The position numbers and the translations under genes are program-made. The notes under the pieces were generated by a model. It was not told the origin of the DNA and made no database searches. It was given only the letters and a program-made list of their open reading frames with translations. Below, one piece after another: positions 8,117 through 16,463 of a DNA stretch of 35,822 nucleotides; the stretch's first letter is position 1, and every line of letters starts with the position of its first letter. Source of the stretch: a virus; IMG/VR virus record IMGVR_UViG_3300008050_000133, positions 1 to 35,822 of that record; one strand, 5' to 3'.

Positions 8117-8933
8117 AGTTCCCCAAGGTACGAAAAGGGAGAATGTCGATTACCTCAAAATCGACATTGAACGAGTACCTGTATCCACAGGAGGGTTTAC
8201 TATCCCCGTCACCCAAAGGAGCTTTTTTCTTCTTCTTCCTTTGGTCATTAATTGTTTTTATTTGCTCGTCATCAGGATTCAGACAAACATTCTCTCTAGG
8301 AATAAGTCCGTGAAAAAGTTCCCGATCAACAGCCTCGATCATTTGCCCTGTTTCCACATCTTCTAGATTTTCAATGTAAGACAAGGCTTCATCAAAAGGA
8401 AAATTCTCGATACGAGCTGCGAGAATAGCATGATCTAATCGAGCCCCATTCTCCACAGCCTTGATGACAAGATTCCTGTGCTTCTTTCGGAACACACTCA
8501 AATGAAGTTCCTTATCCTGGTGATCTGTTATGACCACAGGAAGAGCTTTCACTTCCAAATCTCTGAATTGAAGATCTTTGGGAGAAAGTTGAACTGTATT
8601 TGGTTTATTACATTTGGCACAGGTGAATGTTGGGTTCCATGTCTTTCCTGGGGTTGTTTGAAAAGCTATGTAATTGGTAATGAACCGCAAGTCATCCGTA
8701 GATAACTCTTCTGGATCAATTCCTGAGATAGCTTTTGAAGCTATCATCTCAGCATCCTCATTAGTAAGGTTAGCGATATTCAGTCCTTGCATCTCATGGA
8801 AGGTCAGAGGTCGCCAGTGAACCATATTCTCCTTATAGGGGAGAAATTTAGAAGGCAGCGTAGTTAATTTATTCCACACTATATCCGGAGAGCTGCCTAT
8901 CTCTACCGTGGGAAGTTGCGCTGTCTGTTCCAA
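8079..8933 (-). CDS. Tail assembly chaperone, gp26-like, with Cys4 zinc ribbon
   Basis: 284 residues, located between tube and tape measure genes. The segment LPYKENMVHWRPLTFHEMQG with following helices resembles the T4 gp26-type 'baseplate/tail chaperone' family. C105-x2-C108 (FTCAKCNKPNTVQL) together with C217 and C249 could form a zinc ribbon. The C-terminus ends SFNVDFEVIDILPFR followed by a short tail, while an alternative +1 frame continues with much better family-like sequence (see 7994-8116). So this ORF may be only the shorter product. It starts at ATG 8933, 13 bases after the second tube-like gene. Confidence 0.7.
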   Translation of the reverse strand: MEQTAQLPTVEIGSSPDIVWNKLTTLPSKFLPYKENMVHWRPLTFHEMQGLNIANLTNEDAEMIASKAISGIDPEELSTDDLRFITNYIAFQTTPGKTWNPTFTCAKCNKPNTVQLSPKDLQFRDLEVKALPVVITDHQDKELHLSVFRKKHRNLVIKAVENGARLDHAILAARIENFPFDEALSYIENLEDVETGQMIEAVDRELFHGLIPRENVCLNPDDEQIKTINDQRKKKKKAPLGDGDSKPSCGYRYSFNVDFEVIDILPFRTLGNFDRNRIRFGLSR

Positions 8934-8946
8934 ATTATCCTCCTAT

Positions 8947-9489
8947 TTATGAATGGCTTTTGCCTGTTACAGCAAAAGTGATTGAATATGTTAAAAGTTC
9001 ATTCCCGTCCGAGGTTAAAGTTTTGGGTATCTCTCCTTTAGGATACACCCAAAAAGCTGTCGTCATAACAGGTTTCTCTTGCCCAGGAGCAAATTCCAAA
9101 ATATCTAACTGCCTGCTAATGTTTTTGATACATCCTACAGTATGGGTTCTGGCATCAAAAACACCGGACTCTGCCCAATATTGAAGGTACTTATGGATGT
9201 GGCGCATAGCAGAATCATAGAACTCAATAACAACCTGCTCAGCAGCTCCTCCAACAGGAACATCCACAGATCTGGGATAGTTGATAGTTTCTGTCTCTAC
9301 CCCAGCTATGGGATATGTCACAGTCCTAACAGGGAGCCATTTAGTCCAATCGATAGCAACACTATTCCCTGGACCACTTTTACCTTGAAGAAAATTCCGC
9401 TCTTCTCCTTTAGGATGAAGGCGAACTAAAAAATCGAACGCATTAGCGAACTCAATACGGGATAGCTGTTTAGGATCAATTGAGGCCAC
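8947..9489 (-). CDS. Tail-tube-like protein, gp19/gp54 family (second copy)
   Basis: 180 residues, the same length as the neighbouring tube gene, and made of similar strands: NAFDFLVRLHPKGEERNFLQ, WTKWLPVRTVTYPIAGVETE, VDVPVGGAAEQVVIEFYDSA, HKYLQYWAESG, TAFWVYPKGEIP, LLTYSITFAVTG. These are typical of T4 gp19-type tubes, including the 'f.v.f.l.tY' closing strand. T4 has a tube paralogue, gp54, that starts the tube on the baseplate; two adjacent tube-type genes here could divide the work the same way, or one could form a specialised ring. The start at ATG 9489 lies just after the stop of the first tube gene. Confidence 0.7.
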   Translation of the reverse strand: MASIDPKQLSRIEFANAFDFLVRLHPKGEERNFLQGKSGPGNSVAIDWTKWLPVRTVTYPIAGVETETINYPRSVDVPVGGAAEQVVIEFYDSAMRHIHKYLQYWAESGVFDARTHTVGCIKNISRQLDILEFAPGQEKPVMTTAFWVYPKGEIPKTLTSDGNELLTYSITFAVTGKSHS

Positions 9490-9491
9490 AT

Positions 9492-10034
9492 TTATCTATC
9501 GTTCGGTTCCCCGCCCTTGTTGTAATCAAAGGTAAGGTAATTCAAAGTAAAATCCACTCGCCAGACATCGTTAGTCTCGCCAGCGAAAGATCCCCCAGTC
9601 ACAACCTGAGGAGAACAGGCCAGAAGAGTCCAAGAACTCGCAGGAGTATCATCGATCTTAAGAGCCTGAAGAACAGCCTCTCTCAAATAATCCTGTTTTG
9701 GTTTCATCTTACCTGTGGCAGAATCATAGATCTCATTACTCCAGGCATTGATAGCCGAAATAACCAGAGCATCTTCTCCCTCAACAAATTGCATGGGAAT
9801 GGATTGATTGAATTCTGGGAAGCCTTGAGTTTGAAAAGGCATTCCTTTGATCCTTCCCTGGATAGGGGTATGTGTCTTTTCAGGGGCTGTGAAGCCCAGA
9901 CAACGAAAATCCAGGTGTTTTCCACCCGGCCCGATGTCTACGCCCGGAATGTCGCCTTTGATGATGAGACGGTATTTATACAGTCTCTGGTATTCTGGAT
10001 GTCCAAGAACGTCTGATTGAGTTAGAGAAGCCAT
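9492..10034 (-). CDS. Tail tube protein, gp19-like
   Basis: 180 residues immediately downstream of the sheath gene, the classical sheath-tube order. Features of the gp19 fold are YKYRLIIKGDIPGVDIG, LGFTAPEKTHTPIQGRIKGM, PEFNQSIPMQFVEGEDALVI, a helix INAWSNEIYDSATGKM, and closing strands SWTLLACSPQVV and WRVDFTLNYLTFDYNKG. Tube proteins stack as hexameric rings around the DNA channel. The gene begins at ATG 10034, 12 bases after the sheath stop, and is followed two bases later by a second tube-like gene. Confidence 0.85.
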   Translation of the reverse strand: MASLTQSDVLGHPEYQRLYKYRLIIKGDIPGVDIGPGGKHLDFRCLGFTAPEKTHTPIQGRIKGMPFQTQGFPEFNQSIPMQFVEGEDALVISAINAWSNEIYDSATGKMKPKQDYLREAVLQALKIDDTPASSWTLLACSPQVVTGGSFAGETNDVWRVDFTLNYLTFDYNKGGEPNDR

Positions 10035-10046
10035 ATATTATCCGCC

Positions 10047-11675
10047 TTATGTTGTCGAAAGGATTTGCTGCTCATCAAATCTCAGGGAAAAGTCAGTAGC
10101 AATAATTCCGAACTTGAGTTCTTCTGCTCCGTAAGGAGGAGCAACATAAACATCCACAATGAATTTCCGAGCTGCTAAAGTCTGAGGAGTGTTGTTTACT
10201 CCGATCTCAGCAATCACACGAAAATCCGTTACGCCACCTCTTGATTTGATGTCCCTCATCGTTGCCCGGACTGCCCCAGCAAAATCATCCAGGTTTTCCT
10301 GAGTAATGAATTCGAAGGCTTGATCCATGAGAGCTTCATTAAAGGTCTTCTTCAAATGGTTGAAAAGCTTTCGAACATGAACCCGGCTATCTCGTGCTGA
10401 GTTATCTCCGTAGAGAGTCCTCTGATCCCAAACATTCACTCCCCTTCGTACAGTCACGATATAAGAGTTGATATCATATTGAGCCAGAACATCTCGTTCG
10501 GTTTCGCTATACTTGCGAAAAGGCTCTAGGACAGAAATTCGACCTCTCCTGGTTCCGGCTGGAATTACCCAAGGCTCTTCGCTGGCTGCTCTTGCGTGAA
10601 CTTGTGCGACTAAGCCTTCAATGGGAACCAATACTTTTCGATCTCCGTTCCAGGGATCATTGATCCACATCCAGGAAGAATGAAGAGCAGCAAAGCTCCC
10701 GGTCTTTCCGGTTATTCCTGCTGAAGATAAAGCAGTTCTATAAGCAGCGACCGAAGCAATGGCATTGTTAGCCTCTATGCTCTGAGGTATTCCAAGAAGA
10801 ACGAAACTGTTATTTCTCTCTGCCCAATTAGTCATCTTAGCAGCTAAGGTATAGGTCCCGTCAGCAGCTAAGCCCCCTTCAAGAACAACATCCACGAGAG
10901 GGTTATAAATATTGGTTGTGTTTGTTTCCCAAACACCCCCAGCATCATAAAGTTTCCCAAAATCGGAATTATCAGGAGAAGAACCATCATCCCCCTCAGC
11001 CAAAACAATTTTAGTGCATAGTCCAGGCCGAGTAGCTTCAGCTACATCTGTTTTGTCATACACATAAATGTATTCAGACATGGGATTTACCACGTCCTCT
11101 ACATAAATGGTTTTGCCTCCAGCGTCCTTGGCCCCCTGTGTCCTGGAAACATCAAAGGTTTCAACCAGGACATCAGATCCACTTGAAGAATCATAAACCT
11201 CAATGGTGAATCTATGAGCTACAGAAGCATGATGGAGAATAGATATTTTGAGATTGTCTCCATGAGCCCCTGCTGATCTGGCTCGAATAGCTAAAAGAGC
11301 ATCAGCCACATCAGTAAAAATACCAGCATCATCAATCCCAGTCTCGTCCTCATCTATTCCCGCTGGAGTTTCTTTTTGTGTTTGAGAGGTAGCCCCATAG
11401 TTTTTCCAGGCTATTGTTGCTCCGCTATGCACACGAATCGTATACACACGCTTTCCAGTTTGGAGAGCTAAGAGGGCTGCGTAAGCTGTGGGAGTTCGAA
11501 TCGGATCTGGAGCGCCGAACTCTCGAACCCAATCCTCTGGAGATGTCTTGAGGACAGGGACAAAAGAACGCCCTTTGAGCGCCTCGATATGAACTCCGAT
11601 AGAGAAAGATTCATTAGGAACAATAGGCCAAAAATCTTGACGTTCCTCAAAGGTGATACCTGCTGTAAAAGCCAT
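10047..11675 (-). CDS. Contractile tail sheath protein, gp18-like
   Basis: 542 residues. The N-terminus (FTAGITFEERQ, FSIGVHIEALKGRSFVPVL, WVREFGAPDP, AYAALLALQTGKRVYTIRV) and C-terminus (GVNVWDQRTLYGDN, RVHVRKLFNHLKKTFNEALM, FITQENLDDFAGAVRATMRD, FIVDVYVAPPYGAEELKFGI) carry the two-part core of T4-type sheath proteins, with variable outer domains between (residues ~115-350). Sheath subunits polymerise on the tube and contract on infection. The start ATG 11675 has GGAG seven bases upstream. Its presence makes the contractile tail certain. Confidence 0.93.
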   Translation of the reverse strand: MAFTAGITFEERQDFWPIVPNESFSIGVHIEALKGRSFVPVLKTSPEDWVREFGAPDPIRTPTAYAALLALQTGKRVYTIRVHSGATIAWKNYGATSQTQKETPAGIDEDETGIDDAGIFTDVADALLAIRARSAGAHGDNLKISILHHASVAHRFTIEVYDSSSGSDVLVETFDVSRTQGAKDAGGKTIYVEDVVNPMSEYIYVYDKTDVAEATRPGLCTKIVLAEGDDGSSPDNSDFGKLYDAGGVWETNTTNIYNPLVDVVLEGGLAADGTYTLAAKMTNWAERNNSFVLLGIPQSIEANNAIASVAAYRTALSSAGITGKTGSFAALHSSWMWINDPWNGDRKVLVPIEGLVAQVHARAASEEPWVIPAGTRRGRISVLEPFRKYSETERDVLAQYDINSYIVTVRRGVNVWDQRTLYGDNSARDSRVHVRKLFNHLKKTFNEALMDQAFEFITQENLDDFAGAVRATMRDIKSRGGVTDFRVIAEIGVNNTPQTLAARKFIVDVYVAPPYGAEELKFGIIATDFSLRFDEQQILSTT

Positions 11676-11705
11676 CGTATTACTCCAATATGTCGAGCTG
11701 CGCTA

Positions 11706-11990
11706 TTAGCTTTCAAAATGAAGCTCAAGAGATTTCTCCTTAGCTTCTTCTTTGAGAGATTCGAACTCGGACTGGGATAGTCCTCGAAGAGTTTTAACAC
11801 CCTTACTAGGAATATGCCATGAACGAGGTTCCCCGCTGCCCGTGGGAATAACAATGGTCTTGGAGAATTTTCGAGAATGATTAGAAACCTTGATCATAGA
11901 AGGGACTTTTTCCTTCTTCTTAGGTTTTTTAACTTCGACCACTTCTTCAGAAACAGGTTCTTTTAAAATGGTTTCTACAGTATCTGTCAT
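11706..11990 (-). CDS. Small protein upstream of sheath, function unknown
   Basis: About 94 residues. Two nearby ATG codons are possible (11996 and 11990); the second is better spaced from AAGAG. The N-terminal third is acidic then Lys-rich (EPVSEEVVEVKKPKKKEKV). The middle forms strands (SMIKVSNHSRKFSKTIVIP, EPRSWHIPSKGVKTL) and the end is a helix (SQSEFESLKEEAKEKSLE). Not recognised. Its position just before the sheath gene suggests a tail or connector role, by inference only. Confidence 0.65.
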   Translation of the reverse strand: MTDTVETILKEPVSEEVVEVKKPKKKEKVPSMIKVSNHSRKFSKTIVIPTGSGEPRSWHIPSKGVKTLRGLSQSEFESLKEEAKEKSLELHFES

Positions 11991-12055
11991 ATTCATTCTC
12001 TTAATCCAGAGATATTGCTACATTCAGTTTAGCATATAACCAAAGAAAAAAAGAA

Positions 12056-12766
12056 CTATTCTGTGAGATCTCGTGTCAAAGTAGCCTCAAGAACAGGAGC
12101 ATCATCAGGCTCATCATCCACCCAAGGATCTTCATCCTCATAGAGATTGAGAACTAATTCTTCAATTGGAGCATAGTCCGTAGACAGTGGAGATAGGATA
12201 GGAGCCACGAGCATGACATCCCAACCAACCATGTGGATGAATCCTTTTACCCCTTCTTGCTGGACATCATCTTCCTGAAACATGTTCTGTTCGTAGAACA
12301 TCGCCACAGAGTAATTCACAGGAGTTCCATCCATATCCACAGATACAGGAAAATGGCCTTGATCTCGTTCGTCTACAAACCACCATTGAGCTATTTTGTC
12401 TGTGTATTGTCTTTGATTGGTGAAGAAACGAAGGGAGACAAGAAACTGAGCCCATTTGATGTGTCTCGTTATAACTTCTCCTGTTACACCATTGATTCCT
12501 GTACTGACCAGTTTCTTCCTGCCATGGTATTTATCAGGAACTGGTTGCAGTGGAGTTCGAGCAAAGGCAAGGACTGTATATTTTGAACTGGGAACTGTGT
12601 CGATTTCGGATGTCTTGACTGTCTTAGCTCCAAAGAGTTTCCCCAAGACTGTTTCGTGATCCAGGGAATTGATAGAGTAGTTTCGTGCATCCAAATCCAC
12701 ACTAAGCTTAGCCAGCTCTGTGCGAACCCGATTTACATAGCCCTCTAGATACAAAGATTGAAGCAT
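12056..12766 (-). CDS. Probable neck or tail-completion protein (unassigned)
   Basis: 236 residues with no family I can name. Visible pieces: a helical start (SLYLEGYVNRVRTELAKLSV), strands YTVLAFARTPLQPVP and KWAQFLVSLRFFTNQRQYTD, WWFVDERDQGHFPV, GFIHMVGWDVMLVAPILSP, and an acidic C-terminus (EDEDPWVDDEPDDAP). In T4-like phages the genes between head and sheath include neck and tail-terminator proteins, so a connector role is plausible. The start overlaps the preceding stop (TAATG), indicating coupling with the 62-residue gene. Confidence 0.65.
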   Translation of the reverse strand: MLQSLYLEGYVNRVRTELAKLSVDLDARNYSINSLDHETVLGKLFGAKTVKTSEIDTVPSSKYTVLAFARTPLQPVPDKYHGRKKLVSTGINGVTGEVITRHIKWAQFLVSLRFFTNQRQYTDKIAQWWFVDERDQGHFPVSVDMDGTPVNYSVAMFYEQNMFQEDDVQQEGVKGFIHMVGWDVMLVAPILSPLSTDYAPIEELVLNLYEDEDPWVDDEPDDAPVLEATLTRDLTE

Positions 12767-12954
12767 TATTCCTTCTTTTCCATCCCAGACATTTTCTTAG
12801 TTATCGAAGTAACCAATTTCCAAAATCCGTCGTCTTCCTTGGTCAGCTCATACTGACTGGAAACAATCTTCTGAGCCTTGTCCCAATTCTTCTCTACATC
12901 ATCTATGGAAAGACCAGAGGAAGAGGCTATGACTTTGACTACGCTACTCGGCAT
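12766..12954 (-). CDS. Small helical protein, function unknown
   Basis: 62 residues. SGLSIDDVEKNWDKAQKIVS and DGFWKLVTSITKKMSGM suggest a compact helical bundle. The pattern 'W.kAk.i' followed by 'fW..vt.I.kkM' is, from memory, seen in small hypothetical proteins of other phages, but no function is known to me. Start ATG 12954 has AGGA seven bases upstream. It overlaps the next gene by one base (TAATG). Confidence 0.7.
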   Translation of the reverse strand: MPSSVVKVIASSSGLSIDDVEKNWDKAQKIVSSQYELTKEDDGFWKLVTSITKKMSGMEKKE

Positions 12955-13003
12955 TTTTATTTCCTCATAGATCTAAAGAGATGTTTATAAAATGAGAAAA
13001 GCC

Positions 13004-13648
13004 TCATTTAGTCCCCCGGATCTTTTTGGCTCTAATCAATTCTCTCATGAATCCAAAGAGATGTTTACAAAATGTGGGAACTTCTTTCGGATTCCGGATC
13101 TTGGGAGGTTCCATGTTTAGCTTGTCCGGCCTGCCTAAATAGGAATGATGTTTGTGAAGGACATAGGCAAGCCAAAAATCCATAGCCTCACACTGGCAAA
13201 AGACCTCGCAGGGAGTTGAGAGGGTCAAAGTATCTGAAGACTCATGGCGAAGTAGTCTAATTCCGACTTTGAATCTTTTACTCTGCTCTCTCTTTTTATT
13301 CTGAGATCTTACAATGGATCTGAATGTCACGAAGCGATTAGAGAGATCATTGTGAGATATCTTTTCAAAATCATTGGAAGGGGAGGGGACAGAAGTTTGG
13401 AGTCTACGCTTTCCACTCTGAGCTGTTTTGGTATCCGGATTCTGAGGAAACACCCTTTCAAAATTATTTGCTAAGATCCAGAGGGATAGCTTCTTGCTCA
13501 GACTGTCTGATTGAGCCTCTGCAAACTCCTCAACAATTCCAGGCCCTAAAGATTGTTTTAATCGATCAGAAATGGAGGATTCACCCAGGAGCTGGCCTGC
13601 TGTTTTTAAGCCTAGTTTTCGGATAGCATCTGCTGTTGCCTTGTCCAT
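13004..13648 (-). CDS. SWIM-like zinc-finger protein, late region
   Basis: 214 residues. The C-terminal third has Cys147, Cys151 and Cys153 (CEVFCQCEAMDFW) followed 40 residues on by Cys194 and His196 (PTFCKHLFGFM), with IRNPKEVPTFCKHL between. The C-x-C ... C-x-H spacing with 'NP....CKHL' is the SWIM-type zinc-binding layout, and I have seen this pattern in structural-region proteins of other phages. The N-terminal part is helical and basic. The role could be in the head-tail connector or nucleic-acid binding; undecided. Start ATG 13648 has AAGGA six bases upstream. Confidence 0.7.
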   Translation of the reverse strand: MDKATADAIRKLGLKTAGQLLGESSISDRLKQSLGPGIVEEFAEAQSDSLSKKLSLWILANNFERVFPQNPDTKTAQSGKRRLQTSVPSPSNDFEKISHNDLSNRFVTFRSIVRSQNKKREQSKRFKVGIRLLRHESSDTLTLSTPCEVFCQCEAMDFWLAYVLHKHHSYLGRPDKLNMEPPKIRNPKEVPTFCKHLFGFMRELIRAKKIRGTK

Positions 13649-13649
13649 A

Positions 13650-14333
13650 TCAAATCCTTAGCCATTCAGGAATATCTGATTCAGGAGCTTTGTTAGCCAC
13701 TTCCAAAGGAGACTCAAAAGGAATCCCATTATCCCCACAAAAGTTCTTCACACAATTCCATCGACGCAAAGTATCCCGCTCTCCAATACCGTCTTCTCTT
13801 TTGTACCACTTGAGACACTTTTTGAAATGAAGAAACCAAGCTGGATTGAACTCAACACAAAGCTTTAAAGCCCTGTGTAATTTCCCATTTACAGAAATAT
13901 GGAATTGGGTATGGTAATCGATCAGGAGGAGGATACTGCTTACAGAAAAAGCTAAATGCTCAATTCCCATAAGGTCGTTAATCCTATGGAGTCCTTTGTC
14001 CACATAAGCCTGCGATGCCTCCATAATAATGGCCTGTGATTCTGGCATCATGAGAAGATTGTTAAGCTTGTGGATCACATGAGGGATATCTTTGATTTCC
14101 GGCTTGGCTAAAAGGATATCCAATTCCTCTAAAGTGACCCCGCATTCTAGAAGCATTTCCCGCCCTTGTCTGTTGTGAGAAATATCAAATTGAATAGGTC
14201 CTACGGAATAACCTGAAGGAGGAACAGACTTATACAGCCCAAACATCTTCTCTACTTTGTTCCCTGTCTCAGAATATGAGACACAATCCAAAGCCAATTT
14301 CCTGAGTTTTTTCGTTATGCGGATATTTCCCAT
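13650..14333 (-). CDS. Possible lysozyme-like muralytic protein
   Basis: About 227 residues; the second of two adjacent ATGs is better spaced from GAGGA. The segment VSYSETGNK followed by PSGYSVGPIQFDISHNRQGR resembles lysozyme-superfamily enzymes, where a Glu is followed by a 'G.S.G..Q.D' turn and strands; here Glu would lie near residue 22. The remainder is helical (EELDILLAKPEIKDIPHVIH, then SSILLLIDYHTQFH). The spike lacks a lysozyme domain, so a separate cell-wall enzyme would make sense. The similarity is short and no catalytic proof is visible. Confidence 0.45.
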   Translation of the reverse strand: MGNIRITKKLRKLALDCVSYSETGNKVEKMFGLYKSVPPSGYSVGPIQFDISHNRQGREMLLECGVTLEELDILLAKPEIKDIPHVIHKLNNLLMMPESQAIIMEASQAYVDKGLHRINDLMGIEHLAFSVSSILLLIDYHTQFHISVNGKLHRALKLCVEFNPAWFLHFKKCLKWYKREDGIGERDTLRRWNCVKNFCGDNGIPFESPLEVANKAPESDIPEWLRI

Positions 14334-14418
14334 CATTCCTCTTATGTCTTGTATTACTTGTTATGCTTCTCTCGAAAAACAGAAGAAGACAAAGCATTAA
14401 GTTTTTCTACTAACAGAA

Positions 14419-14787
14419 TTACCTTCTCCAGCTCCGAGCACTTTTCTTGTACATAGCAAAATTATTAGAGGATGCTTTCCGAAGAATCCTCTCAATATCA
14501 TCCAAAGATTTCCAAGATCCACTCACAAAATGAGACGTACTCCCACTCCATCCAGATCCCGTAGCATCCGTAGGGGGAGATCCCATATCCCATTCACCTT
14601 CATCGCCATCCATAACATCCTCTAGATCGTAAAAGGTCAGAGTGTATTTATTGTTACCTGGATAAGTAACATATTCAAAATAAGAAAAAGGAGTGTAATG
14701 ATCCCCTAATTCCCATACACCAACTTTTTGAGGAAGGTCTGGTTCCTGTCTTTCCAAAACTTGTTTTAATTTTTCTACTAAATTCAT
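14419..14787 (-). CDS. Tagged 122-residue protein, probable capsid-targeted cargo
   Basis: ATG 14787 is chosen because GGAAG lies five bases upstream and the preceding stop ends at 14790. The N-terminus MNLVEKLKQVLERQE matches the tag seen near 22-26 kb (compare MNLIEQLQTALYE), although L-E-R replaces the clean L-x-E. Behind it are strands and aromatic residues (YTPFSYFEYVTYPGN, YTLTFYDLEDVMDGDEGEWD), a Gly/Ser-rich stretch, and a helix SLDDIERILRKASSN. Function unknown; head packaging is inferred from the tag. Confidence 0.68.
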   Translation of the reverse strand: MNLVEKLKQVLERQEPDLPQKVGVWELGDHYTPFSYFEYVTYPGNNKYTLTFYDLEDVMDGDEGEWDMGSPPTDATGSGWSGSTSHFVSGSWKSLDDIERILRKASSNNFAMYKKSARSWRR

Positions 14788-14789
14788 AG

Positions 14790-16463
14790 TTACTTCCATT
14801 TATCTGGAGAATCGCCTTCCCCGTGAGGTTCTTCCATTATGTCTCGTCCTCCGAGCCACGTTCCATTATACCAATCCCCAGCTTGCCATTCACCATTCTT
14901 CCAGGTTCCCCCGTACCATGTGCCATCTAACCAAATGCCATCAGTCCACACACCACCCCACCAAATTCCTTTTTTCCAAACACCTATTTCCCAAAAACCC
15001 TTTACCCATTGCCCGTCTTTCCAAATACCGTTTTTCCATTCCCCTTTTCCCCACCTTCCATCATTCCATTGACCATTCCACCAAACCCCATCATGCCATT
15101 CCCCATATCTCCAAACCCCATCCAACCATTGTCCCCCATACCAGGAGCCTTTTTCCCAAATCCCCTTTTCCCAGCGTCCTTTTTTCCAAAGTCCATCTTG
15201 CCATTGAGCGCCTTGCCAAACCCCACTTTCCCAAATTCCACCTTCCCAGATATGTCCTTTGAATTCACCTTTTTGCCAAACCCCGCTCTCCCAAGCCAAT
15301 GACAGGGAATCAATCCAGTTTCGAACAACCCTAACCTCAGCAGATCGAACAGAAACAGTTTCATCCAAAATGCCCTGGATAAACCAAGCTATATCGGCCG
15401 ATTCTAGGATGTGATCTTTTGTGATGCCATCTTGCATATCGAAACGAACAGAACGGGTCAATTTTTCCCACATGTCGTCTTTCTGCTTCTGAAGAGAACC
15501 ATCTAATACAGATCGATTTGTGTTAGCTGTGAGGTAAGTCTGCAAGGTTTTCTTATTCTTTATATCCACCCATTCGAATTGTCTGGGATCTGATTTAGAA
15601 AACGAGGTGTCTGGAGCATGTGTGGCCTTGAAGGGAAACAGAACTTGAGGAGTGTAAACAACAGCTACCCTTCCATCAGTTCTCCCTGTAAAAAGAAGGC
15701 CATCATATTTCATGATTGCCTTAATGTAAGAACGATACAAAAATAGAGCCGGATCAGAAGTAAGCTTTCCTTTGTTGTAAAAAAGGGCATTGAAATAAGC
15801 CTGAGCAAATTTTGAATCAAAGGCTCTAGGGTTCATCTTTTTTACATACTCAAAGAAATCATCTAAATGATCCTCATCCACACGAATTCTAGGATGAACT
15901 TTCTTGAACACTTCTATATCCAGGATGATGAACTTATCCAGATTGATCTTGGAAGCTATGATGTAGTCACCATATCGACCAGACATCACATCGTTTTGCT
16001 GAGAAACAAATTCATAGGTAGTGTAAGCTGCCGTTCCATACAGACCTTTGAAAGCTTTGAATCCTGTTCTTTCAATTTTGGGGACTATATCTTCCTTGGT
16101 TCTGTGGTAAACAATTCCAGATTTCCCAGCCACGGCTTCAATCAATTTACTTGTTAGAGTTTCATCCATTTCTAAGAATTCCCAATCGATCAATTTAGCA
16201 GAGCGTAAACTAAGCTCAGGTTCTCGATCTTCTATATTCCCGGAAGTGATATCCTCTTTTTTGAAATGAAAGGTGAGGAGCACTTCCCTGTCAGCCAGCC
16301 CACTGTAATAATCCAAGACATATTGTTTACTTGTCCCAACATAAATACCGTCACCCTTCATTCGGATTTCAGCATTCTTCTTTAGGTTAAAGCTTTGCCT
16401 TGAATCAGCCCCAGATATAACTTTTCTCCCATCGGTGTTCATTATCTTGTACCCGACAAGCAT
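14790..16463 (-). CDS. ADP-ribosyltransferase-like N-terminus with thirty W-x-x-G-x repeats
   Basis: 557 residues from ATG 16463 (AGAAG upstream; a longer frame to 16535 would overlap the previous gene). The N-terminal region reads LVGYKIMNTDGRKVISG, EIRMKGDGIYVGTSKQYVLD, then GIVYHRTKEDIVPKIERTGF, GLYGTAAYTTYEFVSQ and SGRYGDYIIASKI. 'YHRT...GF...GLYGTAAY' resembles the start of ADP-ribosyltransferase-type folds; the catalytic Glu cannot be fixed by eye. The C-terminal ~150 residues are thirty consecutive five-residue units W-x-x-G-x, which should form a regular repeat helix. Possibly a surface or binding module. Function uncertain. Confidence 0.65.
   Translation of the reverse strand: MLVGYKIMNTDGRKVISGADSRQSFNLKKNAEIRMKGDGIYVGTSKQYVLDYYSGLADREVLLTFHFKKEDITSGNIEDREPELSLRSAKLIDWEFLEMDETLTSKLIEAVAGKSGIVYHRTKEDIVPKIERTGFKAFKGLYGTAAYTTYEFVSQQNDVMSGRYGDYIIASKINLDKFIILDIEVFKKVHPRIRVDEDHLDDFFEYVKKMNPRAFDSKFAQAYFNALFYNKGKLTSDPALFLYRSYIKAIMKYDGLLFTGRTDGRVAVVYTPQVLFPFKATHAPDTSFSKSDPRQFEWVDIKNKKTLQTYLTANTNRSVLDGSLQKQKDDMWEKLTRSVRFDMQDGITKDHILESADIAWFIQGILDETVSVRSAEVRVVRNWIDSLSLAWESGVWQKGEFKGHIWEGGIWESGVWQGAQWQDGLWKKGRWEKGIWEKGSWYGGQWLDGVWRYGEWHDGVWWNGQWNDGRWGKGEWKNGIWKDGQWVKGFWEIGVWKKGIWWGGVWTDGIWLDGTWYGGTWKNGEWQAGDWYNGTWLGGRDIMEEPHGEGDSPDKWK
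14848..15294 (-). repeat. 15-base coding repeat, W-x-x-G-x x 30
   Basis: The 3' third of the gene is an array of 15-base units, each starting with TGG (CCA on the plus strand) and carrying a Gly codon in position four. Examples of single units are WEKGI, WLDGV, WHDGV, WKNGE and WYNGT. One unit starts with F instead of W, and one has A in place of G. Variable positions favour K, D, N, E and Q, consistent with a solvent-exposed five-residue beta solenoid with a Trp stack. DNA identity between units is limited to these key codons, so this is a protein repeat rather than a recent DNA amplification. Confidence 0.9.

Noticed and set aside
14848-15294. CRISPR-like or tandem DNA array
   Set aside because: The 15-base periodicity is in frame and only the Trp and Gly codons are constant; it is a protein repeat.
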